Program-made: the position numbers and the translations under genes
Shown: piece by piece, positions 1 through 12,750 of the stretch
Layout of the letters: each line of letters begins with the position of its first letter
How positions within the stretch are numbered: position 1 is the stretch's first letter
Notes under the pieces: model-generated
What the model was told of the DNA's origin: nothing
What the model saw: only the letters and a program-made list of their open reading frames with translations
The model's database searches: none
Source of the DNA: Haliclona indistincta
Taxonomy: Eukaryota; Porifera; Demospongiae; Haplosclerida; Chalinidae
NCBI GenBank assembly: GCA_964017065.1
Contig: OZ024786.1
Span: 10,855,047 to 10,919,046 of the forward strand
Direction of reading: 5' to 3'
DNA: 64,000 nt

Positions 1-79
1 TTTTACTAGAGCAGACGATATTGGAAAATTTCAGGGATAGGAAAAACAAGATGGTTTCAACAGTACATGAAAGCTGATG

Positions 80-613
80 TGAATTTGCCGAGAGCACTCA
101 TGAAACTACCAATGGAAGGTGACTTAACACAGGAAGTGAAAGATGAATTGGCTAATTTTGTTTGTTTGAGGTACTGTCCAAAGGGTATCCGCATTACCTG
201 ATTTAAGATGGCATCTGTTCTGCAAACAACTACATGTAGCTGAAAGCAACAAATTACCACCTACACATGGAGCACTTGATGAACACATTAAGCACGTGCG
301 GTTACAAAGCCGGGTATGGTTCCAAGTCACCATAATGCAGCAACAACCTTTTGAACCACTAAATTTTGGATACTACAAGAACACAGATGGTCAAATTTTG
401 CCAGTCACTACAAAGGTTCTTCCTGCACCACAGGCCATCATCGAGCTAGTTAGATGCAAGTGTAAAACTGATTGCTCTACACTAAGATGTTCATGCAGGA
501 AGAATAATCTACCATGCACAGAACTCTGCTCATGTGACACAGGATGTGCAAATGATGAAGACAGTAACATTGGAAATGATACGGACAGTGATGACGATGA
601 TAATGAGCAATAA
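80..613 (+). pseudogene. C-terminal tail of a transposon-type gene with a Cys-rich CXC-like motif
   Basis: The last 105 codons (296-613) are open. They end in a Cys cluster (CKCKTDCSTLRCSCRK then CTELCSCDTGC) followed by an acidic tail. In the same frame the reading runs back to about 205, with LPPTHGALDEHIKH and a W-rich stretch. Further upstream, 90-200, a related reading (KLPMEGDLTQEVKDELANF) lies in another frame, so there is a frameshift near 195-205. Cys-rich tails of this kind often close uncharacterised transposon-encoded proteins in invertebrates; that is memory, not a search. The 5' part is cut off by the window edge. Similar Cys-rich remnants occur at 21783-22805. Confidence 0.5.
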
Positions 614-1317
614 AATTAGTATTAGTTGCTACAAAATTCTTTTTCTGTTGCTATGTGAGTTTTTGATCACTTATTACATATCATGTTTGAAAACCATCCC
701 TGTGTGAAGTGAAATAGGCTCATGATTTCTGTTAATTAGTATTAATTAGGTAGCCATTTTTAAGTCCCCGAAAAGTGGCCAAATGAGGTTCGGTGCAAAT
801 GCAAACATTGATTTTTGGATTCCTCATGTCATAAGCTTTTCAAAAATATAATGCTTTACTAATCTCCACAAAATTTGAACGAAACTGTTTTCATGAACAT
901 GACTATCAGTTGTCATGCACGTTTGTAACCATCAGGAAATTTTTTAGCGCAACAGATACACGCGCTCATAACCGGTAAAACACATTAAGCAATATTCAAT
1001 GTAAAACATACCTTGAATATAAGTTGTTCCACTGCATGTACGAGGTGTTAGCTTCCCGAGAATTCTGTTCCTCCACGACGCCATTTTCAAGTGTGGTACA
1101 ATAAACGACGGAAGCTGGCAAACACAACAGCCAACTGAAGTCAAGATAACTAAAGTTCTCCCTGGACCGTTCTGGTTATTTTTTTAAGTCCTCTATCATC
1201 GGGATAACGTACAAAAGAACGTTCTTCACTAGCAACCAGACAAACCTCAAATGCTCCATTTTGTGTTTACTCATAACGTCACCAAAATAATAAATTTCTG
1301 CTTGGCGTGTCGACTGT
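614..1317. other. Non-coding spacer, nothing recognised
   Basis: No convincing exon, repeat or RNA gene is visible. The only open frame here (944-1144, minus) has no recognisable domain. Confidence 0.5.
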
Positions 1318-1470
1318 GTAGATAGTGAGAAGTGATAAACACAAACAATATTACTGATAGCTCACTTGTCAGGAAATAGCGGATTGGTCAGTGTAACTGA
1401 TGTTGTTCTTTTATTCGCAGTTAACCCTTTTATTGAGAGATCAGCTACAAAGTTGTTCCTTTTGCATAAT
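1318..1470 (-). pseudogene. P0: remnant of the SH2-1 second exon of the array family
   Basis: This stretch closely matches P1 3795-3940: the linker intron, the donor GTGAGC after the end of SH2-1, and the first part of the exon read on the minus strand. It breaks off abruptly. From about 1490 the sequence resembles the family's 3' flank (compare 63720-63800). It is a truncated leftover of another copy and marks how far left the array once reached. Confidence 0.6.
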
Positions 1471-1556
1471 GAGACTACACGGCTATTTCAAATCTGCTAC
1501 GACGCAGAGCATGTGGTGATTGATAATTGAAGATTGGCTTATTGCTACTATATCTA

Positions 1557-2776
1557 AAGAAAATTAAAAAGATTTCTATCGAAATCAATAGGATGTAGGG
1601 TTGTGAAATCTACCACTGGTCCACAATGTAAACTAACAAGGAACAAGCATGGAATGGTAACACGATTGACTTGCTAACAGACCATAGATCCCTACATCAG
1701 TGGCTGCTGTGGTTGACTATAGCTAATACAGCTATAGTTGCTGTTGACTGACACCAGATGTGCATTCAGCTTGTGACAAAATATTGATCTTATGTACAGC
1801 CACTGATGTAGGGATCTATGGTCTGTTAGCAAGTCAATCGTGTTACCATTCCATGCTTGTTCCTTGTTAGTTTACATTGTGGACCAGTGGTAGATTTCAC
1901 AACCCTACATCCTATTGATTTCGATAGAAATCTTTTTAATTTTCTTGTTTGTGTCCCTTTTTAGTGCAGTGCAGTTCATCGCACGTGCTGAGCCATCTTT
2001 GTTTCCACCATTGGTTTAGTTTTCCTGTTGTTGATGGCTTTTCTTTATTATTAACAATTTTAAACTTGTAGCAAAAAATAATTGTTATGCTTATCAGCTC
2101 GCCCACGCATACATGCATGCATGAATTGCATACGAGCCCCGCCCACACTAGTTTGTACATACATGTAGACCTGTACGGCGGTTATAATTATCTGGCAAGT
2201 TCAGAATGGTGATCCTATAGCTTTCCGTTCTTCGAAGACTCCAGACAGATAATGTGTTCTCCGTGATCCATACGGCGTGGCCTTATACTCAAGCTAGTGC
2301 TTGGTCACGTGCGCTAACCACTGCTTGGTCACGTGCGTATTGCGCAATCACAATAATGGCGTCTTACACTTAGCTGACAATGGATCACGATCGAGAAATT
2401 GCGGAAGTTATATCACCGTTTCGCTAAAAACTAAGTTCAAAAGGCACATGCCAGGAGAATTTCACGACTGTTCGTGGGTGTTTTGGTCTCGTCACTGCTC
2501 ACATAAAGGTGCTAGGCGTGTGGAAGAAAGAAGAAAACGAAGATGACGAAACTCGATTTTCACCGTTTTCAGGTTCGTCACTTTAGTAACACTTTCGAGC
2601 GATCTCCTTGCTACTGTAAGATGGGGCAACGCCAGATAGCAGATTTAAGTGTCTTTGGACGTATAAAATTCATCACCAGGCGAAATATCAGCGTTTGAAC
2701 GCTAATACATTGTAGTAGCCGCCATCTTGTTTTCTCGTTCAACCCTACATAGGGAGGCACTACCGTGCCTCCCTAA
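1557..2776 (+). mobile_element. 1.22-kb Helitron-like repeat, copy A
   Basis: One of four copies (others start at 13522 and 23477, with a reverse copy at 29990-31209). The 5' part is a foldback: arms of about 145 bp at roughly 1561-1705 and 1797-1942 are inverted copies of each other. The 3' end is a perfect hairpin (AGGGAGGCAC, loop TACC, GTGCCTCCCT) ending in CTAA at 2773-2776. The flanking host reads ...TATCTA before and TACATGTAG after, so insertion fell between A and T with no duplication. Hairpin, CTRR-type end and A/T target are Helitron hallmarks. The 5' end does not start with TC, which is atypical. No transposase is encoded, so it is non-autonomous. Confidence 0.6.
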
Positions 2777-2984
2777 TACATGTAGAACTATCAATGGACT
2801 GAATTTATAGGGACAGTCCAATTAGCACTGTAGAAAAATTTTTAATGTTCTGCTTACGTAAATTCTCAACATTCCATCAATGATTATTACATGTACATAT
2901 CATAGCACCAACAGCATATGTATTACATGTAAAAACTTGCACATACATTTACATCAAAAGTAATGATAATAGAGCAAACATAAA
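2777..2984 (-). other. 3' flank / 3' UTR of P1
   Basis: This block recurs downstream of other array copies (9100-9281, 33300-33478, 50000-50184, 55780-55955, 63810-64000). It includes a shared phrase around TACATGTACATCAAA and a run ending right at the stop codon. It marks the repeat-unit boundary. Confidence 0.6.
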
Positions 2985-5835
2985 TCACTTATAATACTTT
3001 GATGAGTGCACTGGATATCGAAAACTTGCTCGTACCATATGATCACCAATTGGTATAGTAACTGTTGCATTGACATAACGCATCACTAATGTGTTGATAG
3101 AGTCATATCTGTGTTTCAATCCTCTAAGTTTTAACCAATCACCATCTCTATAAACATCCAGACAGATCACCTTCATCTGTAACCTGAAGAACAATTATCA
3201 ACAATTGTTTACATCTCCAAAAGTATACGTGTATAATCCTTGATTACTGTGTGGGTAGCAACATTAAAACACCAACAGAAATCAAAAACGATAATTTTTA
3301 TGCTAGCAAGCAAAACAAATTAATAGCGATGGAGAATACACATTTATGATTATCATTTGTAATTAGACGATAATAATAACTTTTGTGGTTAAGACGTATT
3401 CTAAGTGTAGGCACCTGATACTGTTTGGTACTACTTACACAATATCCACTGTGAAAAGGTGATTGGGACCTGACAGGTCAGTTGCTCTCACTAGGAATGT
3501 CTCATCTACCCTCCCTCTAAGCAACCTCTCTGACTCCTCCTTACTGAGCAGTCTGCAGAGCCATGTGCTCTGATCATGGTGAGGGTAATGCTTGGGAACT
3601 AGTGATACCACATCACTGAATGTGAACCACTGTGGAATTAAGATATTGCTTTGTACTATGATATACATAGTGTTTCCAAAGCATGCCTACCCAGCATGCG
3701 TTGAGCATTCACATTGTGAATTTACTTGACACACACTCACTGGTATGATAGTAGGAATATCTGATGGTAGGTTAGCAAGAGTATCTCTGCAGATAGTGAG
3801 AAGTGATAAACACAAACAACATTACTGATAGCTCACTTGTCAAGAAATAGTCGATTGGTCAGTGTAACTAATGTTGCTCCTTGATCAGGTGTAAACACTG
3901 CTCTTGAGAGAACTGCTACAAAGTATTCAACTGATGTGAATACTTCATTATTGAGTAATCCATAGTAGTGACCTCTTTTGTAGATTGGTATATGCTCAAC
4001 CCTCCCATTGATACTGTACAAACAATAAACACCAGTTACCATGGTGACATGTACTACTCACACAACACTGATATCATGTGTGTTGATTGATGACGATGAT
4101 GATTGATCAATAACAGGTTTCCCACTCCTCTCTCTAACAAGAAAGGTTCCATCTGGTTTATAAGTCAAGATATACTCTGCCTGCTCCCATGTGATCTGCC
4201 ATATTGAGCTGGAGGGCTCACTCTGGGTATATTGACAACCATTATGTACTATACCATCATCAGTAACACCATCACTCACAGCACTGGAGTGTGTCATACT
4301 CTTCATCACATCCTCAGCAACTGTGGGTACATGACCCATGTGTACAGTATGGCTTCTACAGAGACACATACAATGGATTACCATACCTTGAGAATCAGGT
4401 CCACTCGACTTGTGCAGGAAATCTGCTGCAAAATTAATGATAAAGATACAATTACAGTACTGTAACATGTAGCCAAGAAAAAAACTGCATCAGCTAGTTG
4501 TTGTACAAATTATTATGTCAATATGTGAGTACCTGCAGAATTTCGAATTGTGATGGGGTTAGTCACAGATTCTTGAGGTTCTTGTGACCTGTCTATAGCC
4601 TGTTGAAAGAAGTACATGCACTACACTGCATGTAGTGTACATATTGCACTCACTTGAGCAGCAAGGCTGCTGTCACTTGAATGTACAAGAACTCTTCTGT
4701 CTTCCACAGAACTATGTGTTCTATCACCATGATCATCTATAGTTAGGGAAAATAAATGCATAACAGCTACAAATGCAACATCACAATCATAATTATAATC
4801 AAATTAAAGTATCATAACTAGTGTCAAGCATATCTTTGCATCATGTAACTAAATTACATGATGTAAAGGATAATGCATGCAATGTGCCCAACATGCAAAA
4901 CTCGCAAAACATCACCTTTCAACTGAAGTGCAATGGTTAGTTGAAGTACAAGATCTTTCACAAGTGATATCTGATGATGAAATTCTAATGTGACACAGTT
5001 TCTATGATAACATATCCTCACCTCATTCTGATCACTGGTGTCCACTACTATAGTGTCTCCTACCCTAAGGTATGTGACACTGCTCTCCACCAGCAGCTCC
5101 CTGTTCTTCTGTGCTAGCCTCACTAGTTCGGTCATTAGATACTGTGGAGCACAGCAGATTACCCGTATACTCCCTTCTCTAACCACAATGATGTGTACAT
5201 AGATATTCTGTTCCTCAAAGGCTTGTCGAAGGAGATCTTGTATATCAGAGAGTGTCTTCTCTGCTGGGGTCCAGCGCAATTTGAAGGTGATGGTTGTTGA
5301 TGAATTAAAACATATTGACTTGGCAGTGAGAAACGGTTTTATGTAGACATGTTGTGTTAACTTTTGATGGCAAAATTGATTGACAATTTGGTAGTAATTT
5401 TCAATTTTTTCAGTGACAGTAGAGACTTTGAATCTTCTAGCGATTCCTTTCAGATATGTGCAACATGTTAGAGATGAGTGTTTTTGTATTTTATCGATGA
5501 TATCTGAGATTGTGTGAGCATTATCCAGTGATTCATTCATCTCTGGGATTCTGGAAACATATCGTTTTAATCGTTCTGGAGTGACTGATTCTTCATTCTC
5601 TAATATCTCAGCTACTTCATCAAAGAGCTGAGCAAATCGATTCTGAATGTCTTCAAAATCTTCTCGAAACTTTCCAGGTACTATGACCTAAGTTGATGTC
5701 TCTACAGAGAAGAGAGTATATGTAAATACTAAGTGCAAATGTAGATAGTACCTTGTGTATTAGCAGTAGATGCAGTAGTAGCCAGAGTTGATGTAGCTAG
5801 TGCAGTGACTGCAGGTGAGATGCATTCCTGCTGAC
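2985..5835 (-). pseudogene. P1: Death/SH2-family copy with tandem SH2 domains, premature stop
   Basis: Traced exons: 5752-5835, 5036-5701, 4916-4984, 4654-4736, 4533-4599, 4387-4425, 4062-4320, 3837-4013, 3741-3786, 3439-3629, 2985-3183. Phases fit throughout. SH2-1 spans exons 4062-4320 and 3837-4013 and has GTFLVRERSG; SH2-2 spans 3439-3629 and 2985-3183 and has ETFLVRAT. The Arg in each FLVR motif is the phosphotyrosine-binding residue of the SH2 family. The intron between the SH2-1 exons is 48 nt. The start of the 5036-5701 exon reads ACT-TAG where P5 reads ACT-CAG, an in-frame stop. No Death exon of its own was found. Translation from the Met at 5540 could still give a shorter tandem-SH2 protein. 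Either a pseudogene or an N-truncated gene. Confidence 0.65.
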
Positions 5836-6177
5836 CTAAATAATAAGAAAAGGTGATGTGCAGAAGTATTGGCAGGTAAGTGAACTGAATTAGGATAATT
5901 ACTGGCTTCACTACTGATAAAGTTTTGATGACACGTAACCTACTAGGTGCTGCTGCAATGAAACCAGCAGCACCTAGAATGATTGTGCTGCAGTATCACT
6001 TTGACAAATAAAATTATGTTCATTAAAATTAATCATTAAGTTTTGTCAATGTTCAATTAGCTTTCTGTAGGAGAAATGTTTTAAGTACTGGTAGCAGGCT
6101 GCAATATTTTTCTGTAATGGCAAATTTTACCAACATTTTGAGATAAGAACACCAAAAATATTATTGATGTAACTCGA

Positions 6178-6868
6178 GTGCCGTTTCTGAAAATCAGTGC
6201 ATTACGTTAGAAACACTGTCACCATCAGCAAGAGAGTTTTCCAGCAGGCATTTTTGTCATGATAGATCTAGATTTTTCTTTCTTAAATACTTTAATTGGT
6301 TACATCAGCAAACAGATGAACAAACTTTCCTTGAAGGTCTTCAAATTACGGCCGAATAATACTGAATAATACTGAGGCACTTTTTATCATTATTGGCTGC
6401 ATAATAATCAAGGGCGCAAATGAAACACATGCTGCAGTTATTGTACCTGATACTGGAGAGGCAGCATTGCATGCAGCTTAGCTAGTTGTCAGAATATATC
6501 AACAAATTTACTACAAAACCTGGCAGCTGGTATGACTAACTCACAATACCTTTGTGCATTTCTTCTTTCATTGTTCTTGCTATGGGACGAGATGCTGGAA
6601 ACTGCTCGAGAGTCTCAACAAGGATCCATATCTTTCCAGGATCACCTTTGACAACCTTCCTCACTGCGCTCATGAGATCTGACTTCCTCTGTGCCAGAGA
6701 AGTGCACGCCAGTTCAGCCTCATCGAGCTGTCCCTCCGTCAACACGCCACCTTGCCACAACTTCCTGGCTACTGCTGCAGGATCTAGTACTGCCTCGATT
6801 TCACTGTAAAATCGTCTTAAAAGGTTCGACTCGTACGCGTCATGATCAGTTTGTGAATCTGTTGCCAT
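6178..6868 (-). pseudogene. CARD-domain gene fragment: CARD exon, small exon, decayed helical exon
   Basis: The ATG at 6868 opens an exon to 6550, ending at donor AAAG|GTATTG, with about 106 residues. Features such as LLRRFYSEIEAVLDP, LWQGGVLTEGQLDEAE and a late MKEEMHK fit the six-helix CARD fold. A small exon at about 6447-6476 (ending SPVS) matches the P3 small exon at 44605-44649 in phase and sequence. At 6178-6355 lies a broken version of the P3-type helical exon: FEDLQGKFVHLFADV is followed by a stop. This is therefore the 5' end of a CARD-headed relative of P3 whose downstream exons are lost. It could splice into P1 downstream, but P1 has its own small exon. The CARD call is by eye. 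Confidence 0.55.
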
Positions 6869-7800
6869 CACTCCACAAATCGAGCAAGGAGCCACGCCCT
6901 TGCGTGCAAAATAACAATGCATAATGTATGAGGCATGCACTCGAGTTAATGAGATTCATGACTACCCAGTGGTATAATGAGCTAAAGCACGTTCGCTTTC
7001 TGAAATCATAGATGACACAGTACTGTATGTGACTACTACTAGTGAAATGCATGACAATTGTGGGGAGAGCCTGAGCGAGTTAGTGTTGGTAGCCATAAGT
7101 AGGTATTCAGCCGAGGAGGTGCTTCTGAGAAGGTGTGATGCACTGATTGTGCTGCAGTCGAGTGAAGCTTATTTGCTGCAGCCTGTTGTCTCTCTGTTCT
7201 TCAGTCTCTCCACCACATCGCTCATGCTGCATCTCTCTTATTTTTGTTGCTGCAGCCAGTCCTCTCTCTGTTTTTTTTTGTCTCTCCACCACGTCGCTCA
7301 TGCTCCTTCTCTCTCATTTGCTGTAGCCTAAGCTTGTTTGTTGTAGCTTGTGTTCACCACGTGACACACATTTCGTATCTGACCATCCCAACTGAGCAGC
7401 ACTTCTTGATCTGAGTGAGAGAGATAGATTAACATGATAACTTGAAGAATGATTGAGAGTACATGCATCTCTACTGAGTGGATTGTAAGCACAATCCGAG
7501 ATTGATTATTACAATTAGAGAAAAGAACGTAGTAATTGCAGCTTGAAACAGCTTTGCCAACCGATCGGAATAAACATGAGCTGAAACGGCGTAACATTTA
7601 TATCTGAAATAGGTCAGAGTTCTCTCTGTACATCCCTCAAACATTAATTTTTTTGATTACATTAACCAAGATTTTCAAAATGTTTTTTTTTAGGTAAGCA
7701 CAGCCTCATTTGCATAAAAATTACCCAGACTGAGTTTGCTAGTTGCTAAATGAAAATAATCATATATAATTATTATTATCTTTAACGTTCTTTTCTTTGA
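6869..7800. other. Spacer with a duplicated fragment of a transposon N-terminal region
   Basis: On the minus strand 7107-7330 reads an Arg/Glu/Gln-rich peptide (ERQKKTERGLAAATKIREM, then GGETEEQRDNRLQQ). The underlying DNA is a tandem duplication of about 70 bp (near 7192-7258 and 7260-7325). Such ETEEQR-type repeats are common near the N-terminus of Helitron and related transposon proteins; that is an inference from memory. The rest shows nothing. Confidence 0.3.
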
Positions 7801-7802
7801 CC

Positions 7803-9004
7803 TGGTGGCATTCTGGTCATGAGCTATTGTTAGAATATAAGATTAAGCAAGATCAACTGAGAGAAATGGTGAAGGATGCTAATGTAGCACTAATGTAAGA
7901 GGAGTGGTCATTATTAGTGAAGAAACAGAATATTCTCACATGATGAGTTTGTTGGTTGAGAATATCTGTTATTCTTTGTGCGTTTTGCAGAGATGGATAT
8001 GGCAAGTTACATCACAACATGACCTATCACAATATTCTCAGCTGGACTACATGGTGAGCTAGTGGGAGGAAGGCCATGTAATTTAGCTGGTTATCATTGC
8101 CGGCTAATTTTTAAATAAAGGAGTTTACAACAACCGTGGAAGGATGTGAGAATTATACAGCATACCGTACAGCTCCAAATGTATGTGTTCTGAAAATTTT
8201 GTGAGTTTAGAGTAGACGGCGCAGTAGCAATCTTGGCAGTGTAAACAGACTGAGAACTCCACACTAGAGAACTGTTTTAGTCGCAAGATGTTAATTTTAT
8301 CTGAGGCATTCATTGAAAAAAATTGAACTTCACAAGCAACTGGTAGCATTTTTAGGTGAGGGTTCAACTTGATCTCTTTTTACAGTATCTTGGCAGCAAC
8401 TGTGACTTGGTTTTATAGTACACATGAAAAATCAACTATACAAAGATTGCTTATTCTAAATCTTCTCTCTATTCCAGATACCATACAATGTGTTCTAGAT
8501 CACCATGATGTTTACACACCCAACATCACTATGTTGTCTAACAAGATGATATTTGAGGATAATGGTGTGATCACAGGATTCTCAGAGCCTCTAGTCCACA
8601 CTTACAACAAAGGAACTGCTGCTGTTAGTATGGAGGATATGAAGAAAGTGAGTGAGTGAGTGAGTGAGTGAGTGAGTGAGTCAGTGAATGAGTGAGTGAG
8701 TGCATGCATGGGTGAGTGAGTGAGTGAGCTAGTGAGTGAGTAGTTTTCAAACCTTGATAGGTCTGCTGATCGTGCATGTGGGATCGATAGTGCATGGGCT
8801 TGAAAAATACAGTACACATGAGATAATGTTTGGAGAAATATGGCTGCGAGAGTACTAGCTAGACCATTGTTATTCTCTTCTTCTCTGATGTAGAGTCATA
8901 CCAATGTTATAGTACTGGGTGATTCAACAGGTGATCCAGCCATGGTAGCAGGTATGGAGAAAGAGACAATCACTACCATCAAGATTGGTTACCTCAACCA
9001 CAAG
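7803..9004 (+). pseudogene. Cytosolic 5'-nucleotidase III-like gene, broken copy 1
   Basis: Readable exons: about 7803-7893 (HELLLEYKIKQDQLREMVKD), about 7991-8055 (DGYGKLHHNM, then FSAGL in a shifted frame), 8478-8647 (NITMLSNKMIFEDNGVITGF) and 8894-9004 (NVIVLGDSTGDPAMV). The order and motifs follow HAD-type pyrimidine 5'-nucleotidases (NT5C3/UMPH-1), with LGDSTGD being the late Asp-containing HAD motif. The second exon has lost bases between YHNI and FSAGL, so its frame is broken. The last exon, present at 49313-49384 in the paralogue, is absent. The copy at 48653-49384 is nearly identical over the shared exons. The N-terminal catalytic DFD region was not found. Confidence 0.6.
8646..8740 (+). 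repeat. (GTGA)n microsatellite
   Basis: About 20 GTGA units with a few substitutions, grown from the splice donor AAA|GTGAGTGAG of the nucleotidase exon. The paralogue at 48823 has only about three units. Confidence 0.9.
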
Positions 9005-9281
9005 GTACAACACCTTTCCACTGTGGGGAATCAAGGTGCCAATTTTGTTCTCAAATAGCATCTCAATAACTGGTACGCATCATTTTAGTTATTGCTACTA
9101 TATCTATACATGTATACATGTATAGGGATGAATTTATAGGACAGTCAAATTTGCATTGAAGAAAACTTTTTTAATATTTGATGTATGCAAATTCTCAAAA
9201 TTCCTTTTAAAAATACATATTTTTACATATCATAGCACACATACATGTACATCAAAGTAATGATAATACAGAAAACATAAA
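9005..9281 (-). other. Junction and 3' flank of P2
   Basis: After the truncated nucleotidase intron the sequence switches near 9080 to the shared array 3' flank (TTATTGCTACTATATCTA, as at 1540 and 63790). It runs to the P2 stop codon at 9282. This is a duplication breakpoint. Confidence 0.55.
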
Positions 9282-12200
9282 TCACTTATAATACTTTGAT
9301 GAGTGCACTGGATATCTAAAACATGCTCGTACACTATGATCACCAATTGATATAGAAACTGATGAAATGAAATGACGCATCACTAATGTGTTGATAGAGT
9401 CATATCTTTCTCTTATTCCTACAAATCTTAACCAATCTCCATCTCTATAAACATTCAGACCGATCATCTTCCTCTGTAACCCGAAGAACAAATATCAGCA
9501 GTTGTTAATTCACATCTTCAAGAGTATACTTGTACCATAGTAGCCTCTAAGATCAAAGGCCCCGCCTTTGATCTTAAATATATCGTATATTTCCCTGCAA
9601 TGGGGATTTTCCCCGTATATTCACTGGTGTTTATACAAGGAAAATCCATAACGGTAAAGCCAGTCACATGACTCGACTCCACACAGTAAACAGTATTGGC
9701 TGTGGGTATTCGGAGTAACTGTTGGGAGTGGTTCACCCATACCGAAGGTAATACAGGCCTAGGTATGCTCGCTTCTTATACACAATTGTCTCACTGATGC
9801 TAATGGGAACTCATTAATGATTGACCTCATTAATTATGTCAATGGTTGTAATGGTACAAGTCACCTATTCCATGCCCACCTGGTATGGATACCATTTACA
9901 CTCGGTAATGTGCTAATACATGTAAACCCTCTGGCTATGGCCTTGGGTTTATTAACACAATACCTCATGCATATGGTATACACACATGGTAGGCATGGAA
10001 TAACTACTCATGTATAATCCTTCATTACTGTGTGGATAGCAACATTTTACCAATGACTGCACTCAGGCTAGAAACCAAAACACTAACAAAAACCGTACTA
10101 CAATTTTTATCCTAGCAAGGAGAAAACTTAATAGTAATGTGATCATTTATAATTATACAACAATAATAAGTTTTGTGGCTAAGATGTAAATTCTAAGTGT
10201 AGGAACCTGATACTGTTTTGTGCTACTTACACAATATCCACTGTGAAAAGGTGACTGGGACCTGACAGGTCAGTTGCTCTCACTAGGAATGTCTCATCTA
10301 TCCTCCCTCTCAGCAACCTCTCTGACTCCTCCTTACTGAGCTGTCTGCAGAGCCATGTGCTCTCATCATGGTGAGGGTAATGCTTGGGAACTAGTGATGC
10401 CACTTCACTGAATGTGTAATACTGTGGAATTAAGATATTGTTCTGTACTGTGATACATAGTGTTTCCAAAGCATGCCTACCCAGCATGCATTGAGCATTA
10501 TGGTATTCACATCTTCAATTTACACTATACGCACTCACTGTTATGATAGTAGGAATATCTGATGGTAGGTTAGCAAGAGTATCTCTGCAGATAGTGAGAA
10601 TTAATAAGCACAAACAACATTACTGATAGCTCACTTGTCAGGAAATAGTTGATTGCTCAGTATAACTGATGTTGTTCCTTCATCAATAGTAAACCCTGAT
10701 CTTGAGAGAAATGCTACACAGTGTTCAACTGATGTGTATTCTTCATTATTGAGTGGTCCATAGTAGTATCCTCTTTTGTAGATTGGTACATGCTCAACCC
10801 TCCCATTGACACTGTACAAACAATAAACACCAGTTACCATGGTGACATGTACTACTCACACAACACTGATATCATGTGCGCTGATTGATGATGATGATGG
10901 ATCAGTAACAGGTTTCCCACTTGTCTCTCTGACAAGAAAGGTTCCATCTGGTTTATAAGTCAAGATGTACTCAGCCACCTTTAGAGTGATCTGCCATATA
11001 GAACTGGAAGGCTCATTCTGGGTATGTTGACAACCATTATGTACTACATACTATCACCATCACTCACAGCACTGGAGTGTGCCATACTCTTCATCGCATC
11101 CTCAGCTGCTGTGGGTAGGAAACACACATGACCCATGGGCACAGTATGACTGCAACACAAACACATACAATGTATTGACATACCTTGAGAATCAGATTCA
11201 TTCGATTTGTGCTGGGAATTTGCTGCAAAATTAATGATAAAGATACAAATACAGTACATGTAGCCAAGAAACAAACTGCATCAGCTAGTTGTTGTATAAG
11301 GTAAGTTATTATGTCAATATGTGAGTACCAGCAGAAGTTCGAAATGTGATTGGGTTAGTCACAGATTCTTGAAGTTCTTGTGACCTATCCATAGCCTGTT
11401 AAAGGAAGTACATGCACTATACAGCATCTACATATTGCACTCACTTGAGCAGCAAGGCTGCTGTCACTTGAATGTACAAGAACTCTTCTGTCTTCCACAG
11501 AACTATGTGTTCTGTCACCATGATCATCTATAGTTAGTGAAAATAATTAAATAAAATGCATAACAGCTACAAATGCAAAATTTTAATCAATCATAATCAA
11601 ATCAAAGTATCATAACTAGTGTCAAGCATATCTTTGCATCGTGTAACTAAATTAAATGATGTAAAGGATAATGCATGCAATGTGCACAAAATGCAAAACA
11701 TCACCTTTCAACTGAAGTGCAATGGTTAGTTGAAGTACAAGATCTTTCACAAGTGATATCTGATGATGAAAATCTAAAGTGACACAGTTTTAATGATAAC
11801 ATATCCTCACCTCATTCTGATCACTGGTGTCCACAACTATAATGTCTCCTACCCTAAGGTAGGTGACACCGCTGTCCACCAGTAGCTCCCTGTTCTTCTG
11901 TGCTAGCCTCATTAGTTCGGTCATTAGATACTGTGGAGCACAGCAGATTACCCGTACACTCCCTCCTCTAACCACCACAATGTGCACATAGATACTTTGC
12001 TCATCAAAGATTTGTTGTAGAAGATCTTGTATATCAGAGAGCGTTTTCTTTGCTGGGCTCCAGCGCAATTGGAAGGTGATGGTTGTGCTTGTAGAAGATG
12101 TGAAATCTACTGACTTTGTATTGAGGAACGGTTTCATGTAGATATGCTGTATTAACATTTGATGGCTGAATTCATTTACAAATTGATAGTATTTCCTGAT

Positions 12201-12683
12201 TTCTTCAGTGACAGAAGGAATATTAAATCGCCTAGCGACTCCTTTAAGATGTGTGCAACATGTGAAGGATGAGTGTTTCTGGATAATATCGATGATATCA
12301 GAGATAGTGTGAGCATTATCCAGTGAATTATTCATCTCTGGGAATCTGGAAACATATCGTTTTAATCGTTCTGGAGTGACTGATTCTTCATTCTCTAATA
12401 TCTCAGCTACTTCATCAAAGAGCTGAGCAAATCTATCCTGGATGTCTTCAAAATCTTCTCGAAACTTTCCAGGTACTATGACCTTAGTTAACGTATCTAT
12501 ATATGCAGAGAAAGAGTCTACATATTAATACGAAGCATATGGATTAATGCAGATATAGTACCTTGAGTATTAGCCAGACTAGTAGTAATTTTTGTCTCAT
12601 GCAATTTTTGTCACATGCAGCTAAAGCAGTGACAGGTGAGGTACATCCTATAAAAATAATAACAAAAGGAGTGTTCAAGGACT

Positions 12684-12750
12684 ATGCACTATGCAAGGAG
12701 TGCACTATGCACTATGCACTATGCACTATGCAAGGAGTGTGCAAGGACTA
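12684..12750. repeat. Short tandem repeat, unit about 7 bp (ACTATGC)
   Basis: Repeated ACTATGC units mixed with GCAAGGAGTG, inside the intron upstream of the P2 small exon. Absent from the matching P4 intron at 53260-53340. Confidence 0.7.

Noticed and set aside
2301..2546. 81-codon ORF in Helitron-like copy A
   Set aside because: The counterparts in copies B, C and D are broken by indels, so it is not conserved as protein.
2985..5835. P1 as a Syk-type tandem-SH2 kinase or a PI3K regulatory subunit
   Set aside because: No kinase exon follows SH2-2 (a stop comes after HSSKYYK), and the 25-residue gap between the SH2 domains is too short for the p85 inter-SH2 coiled coil.
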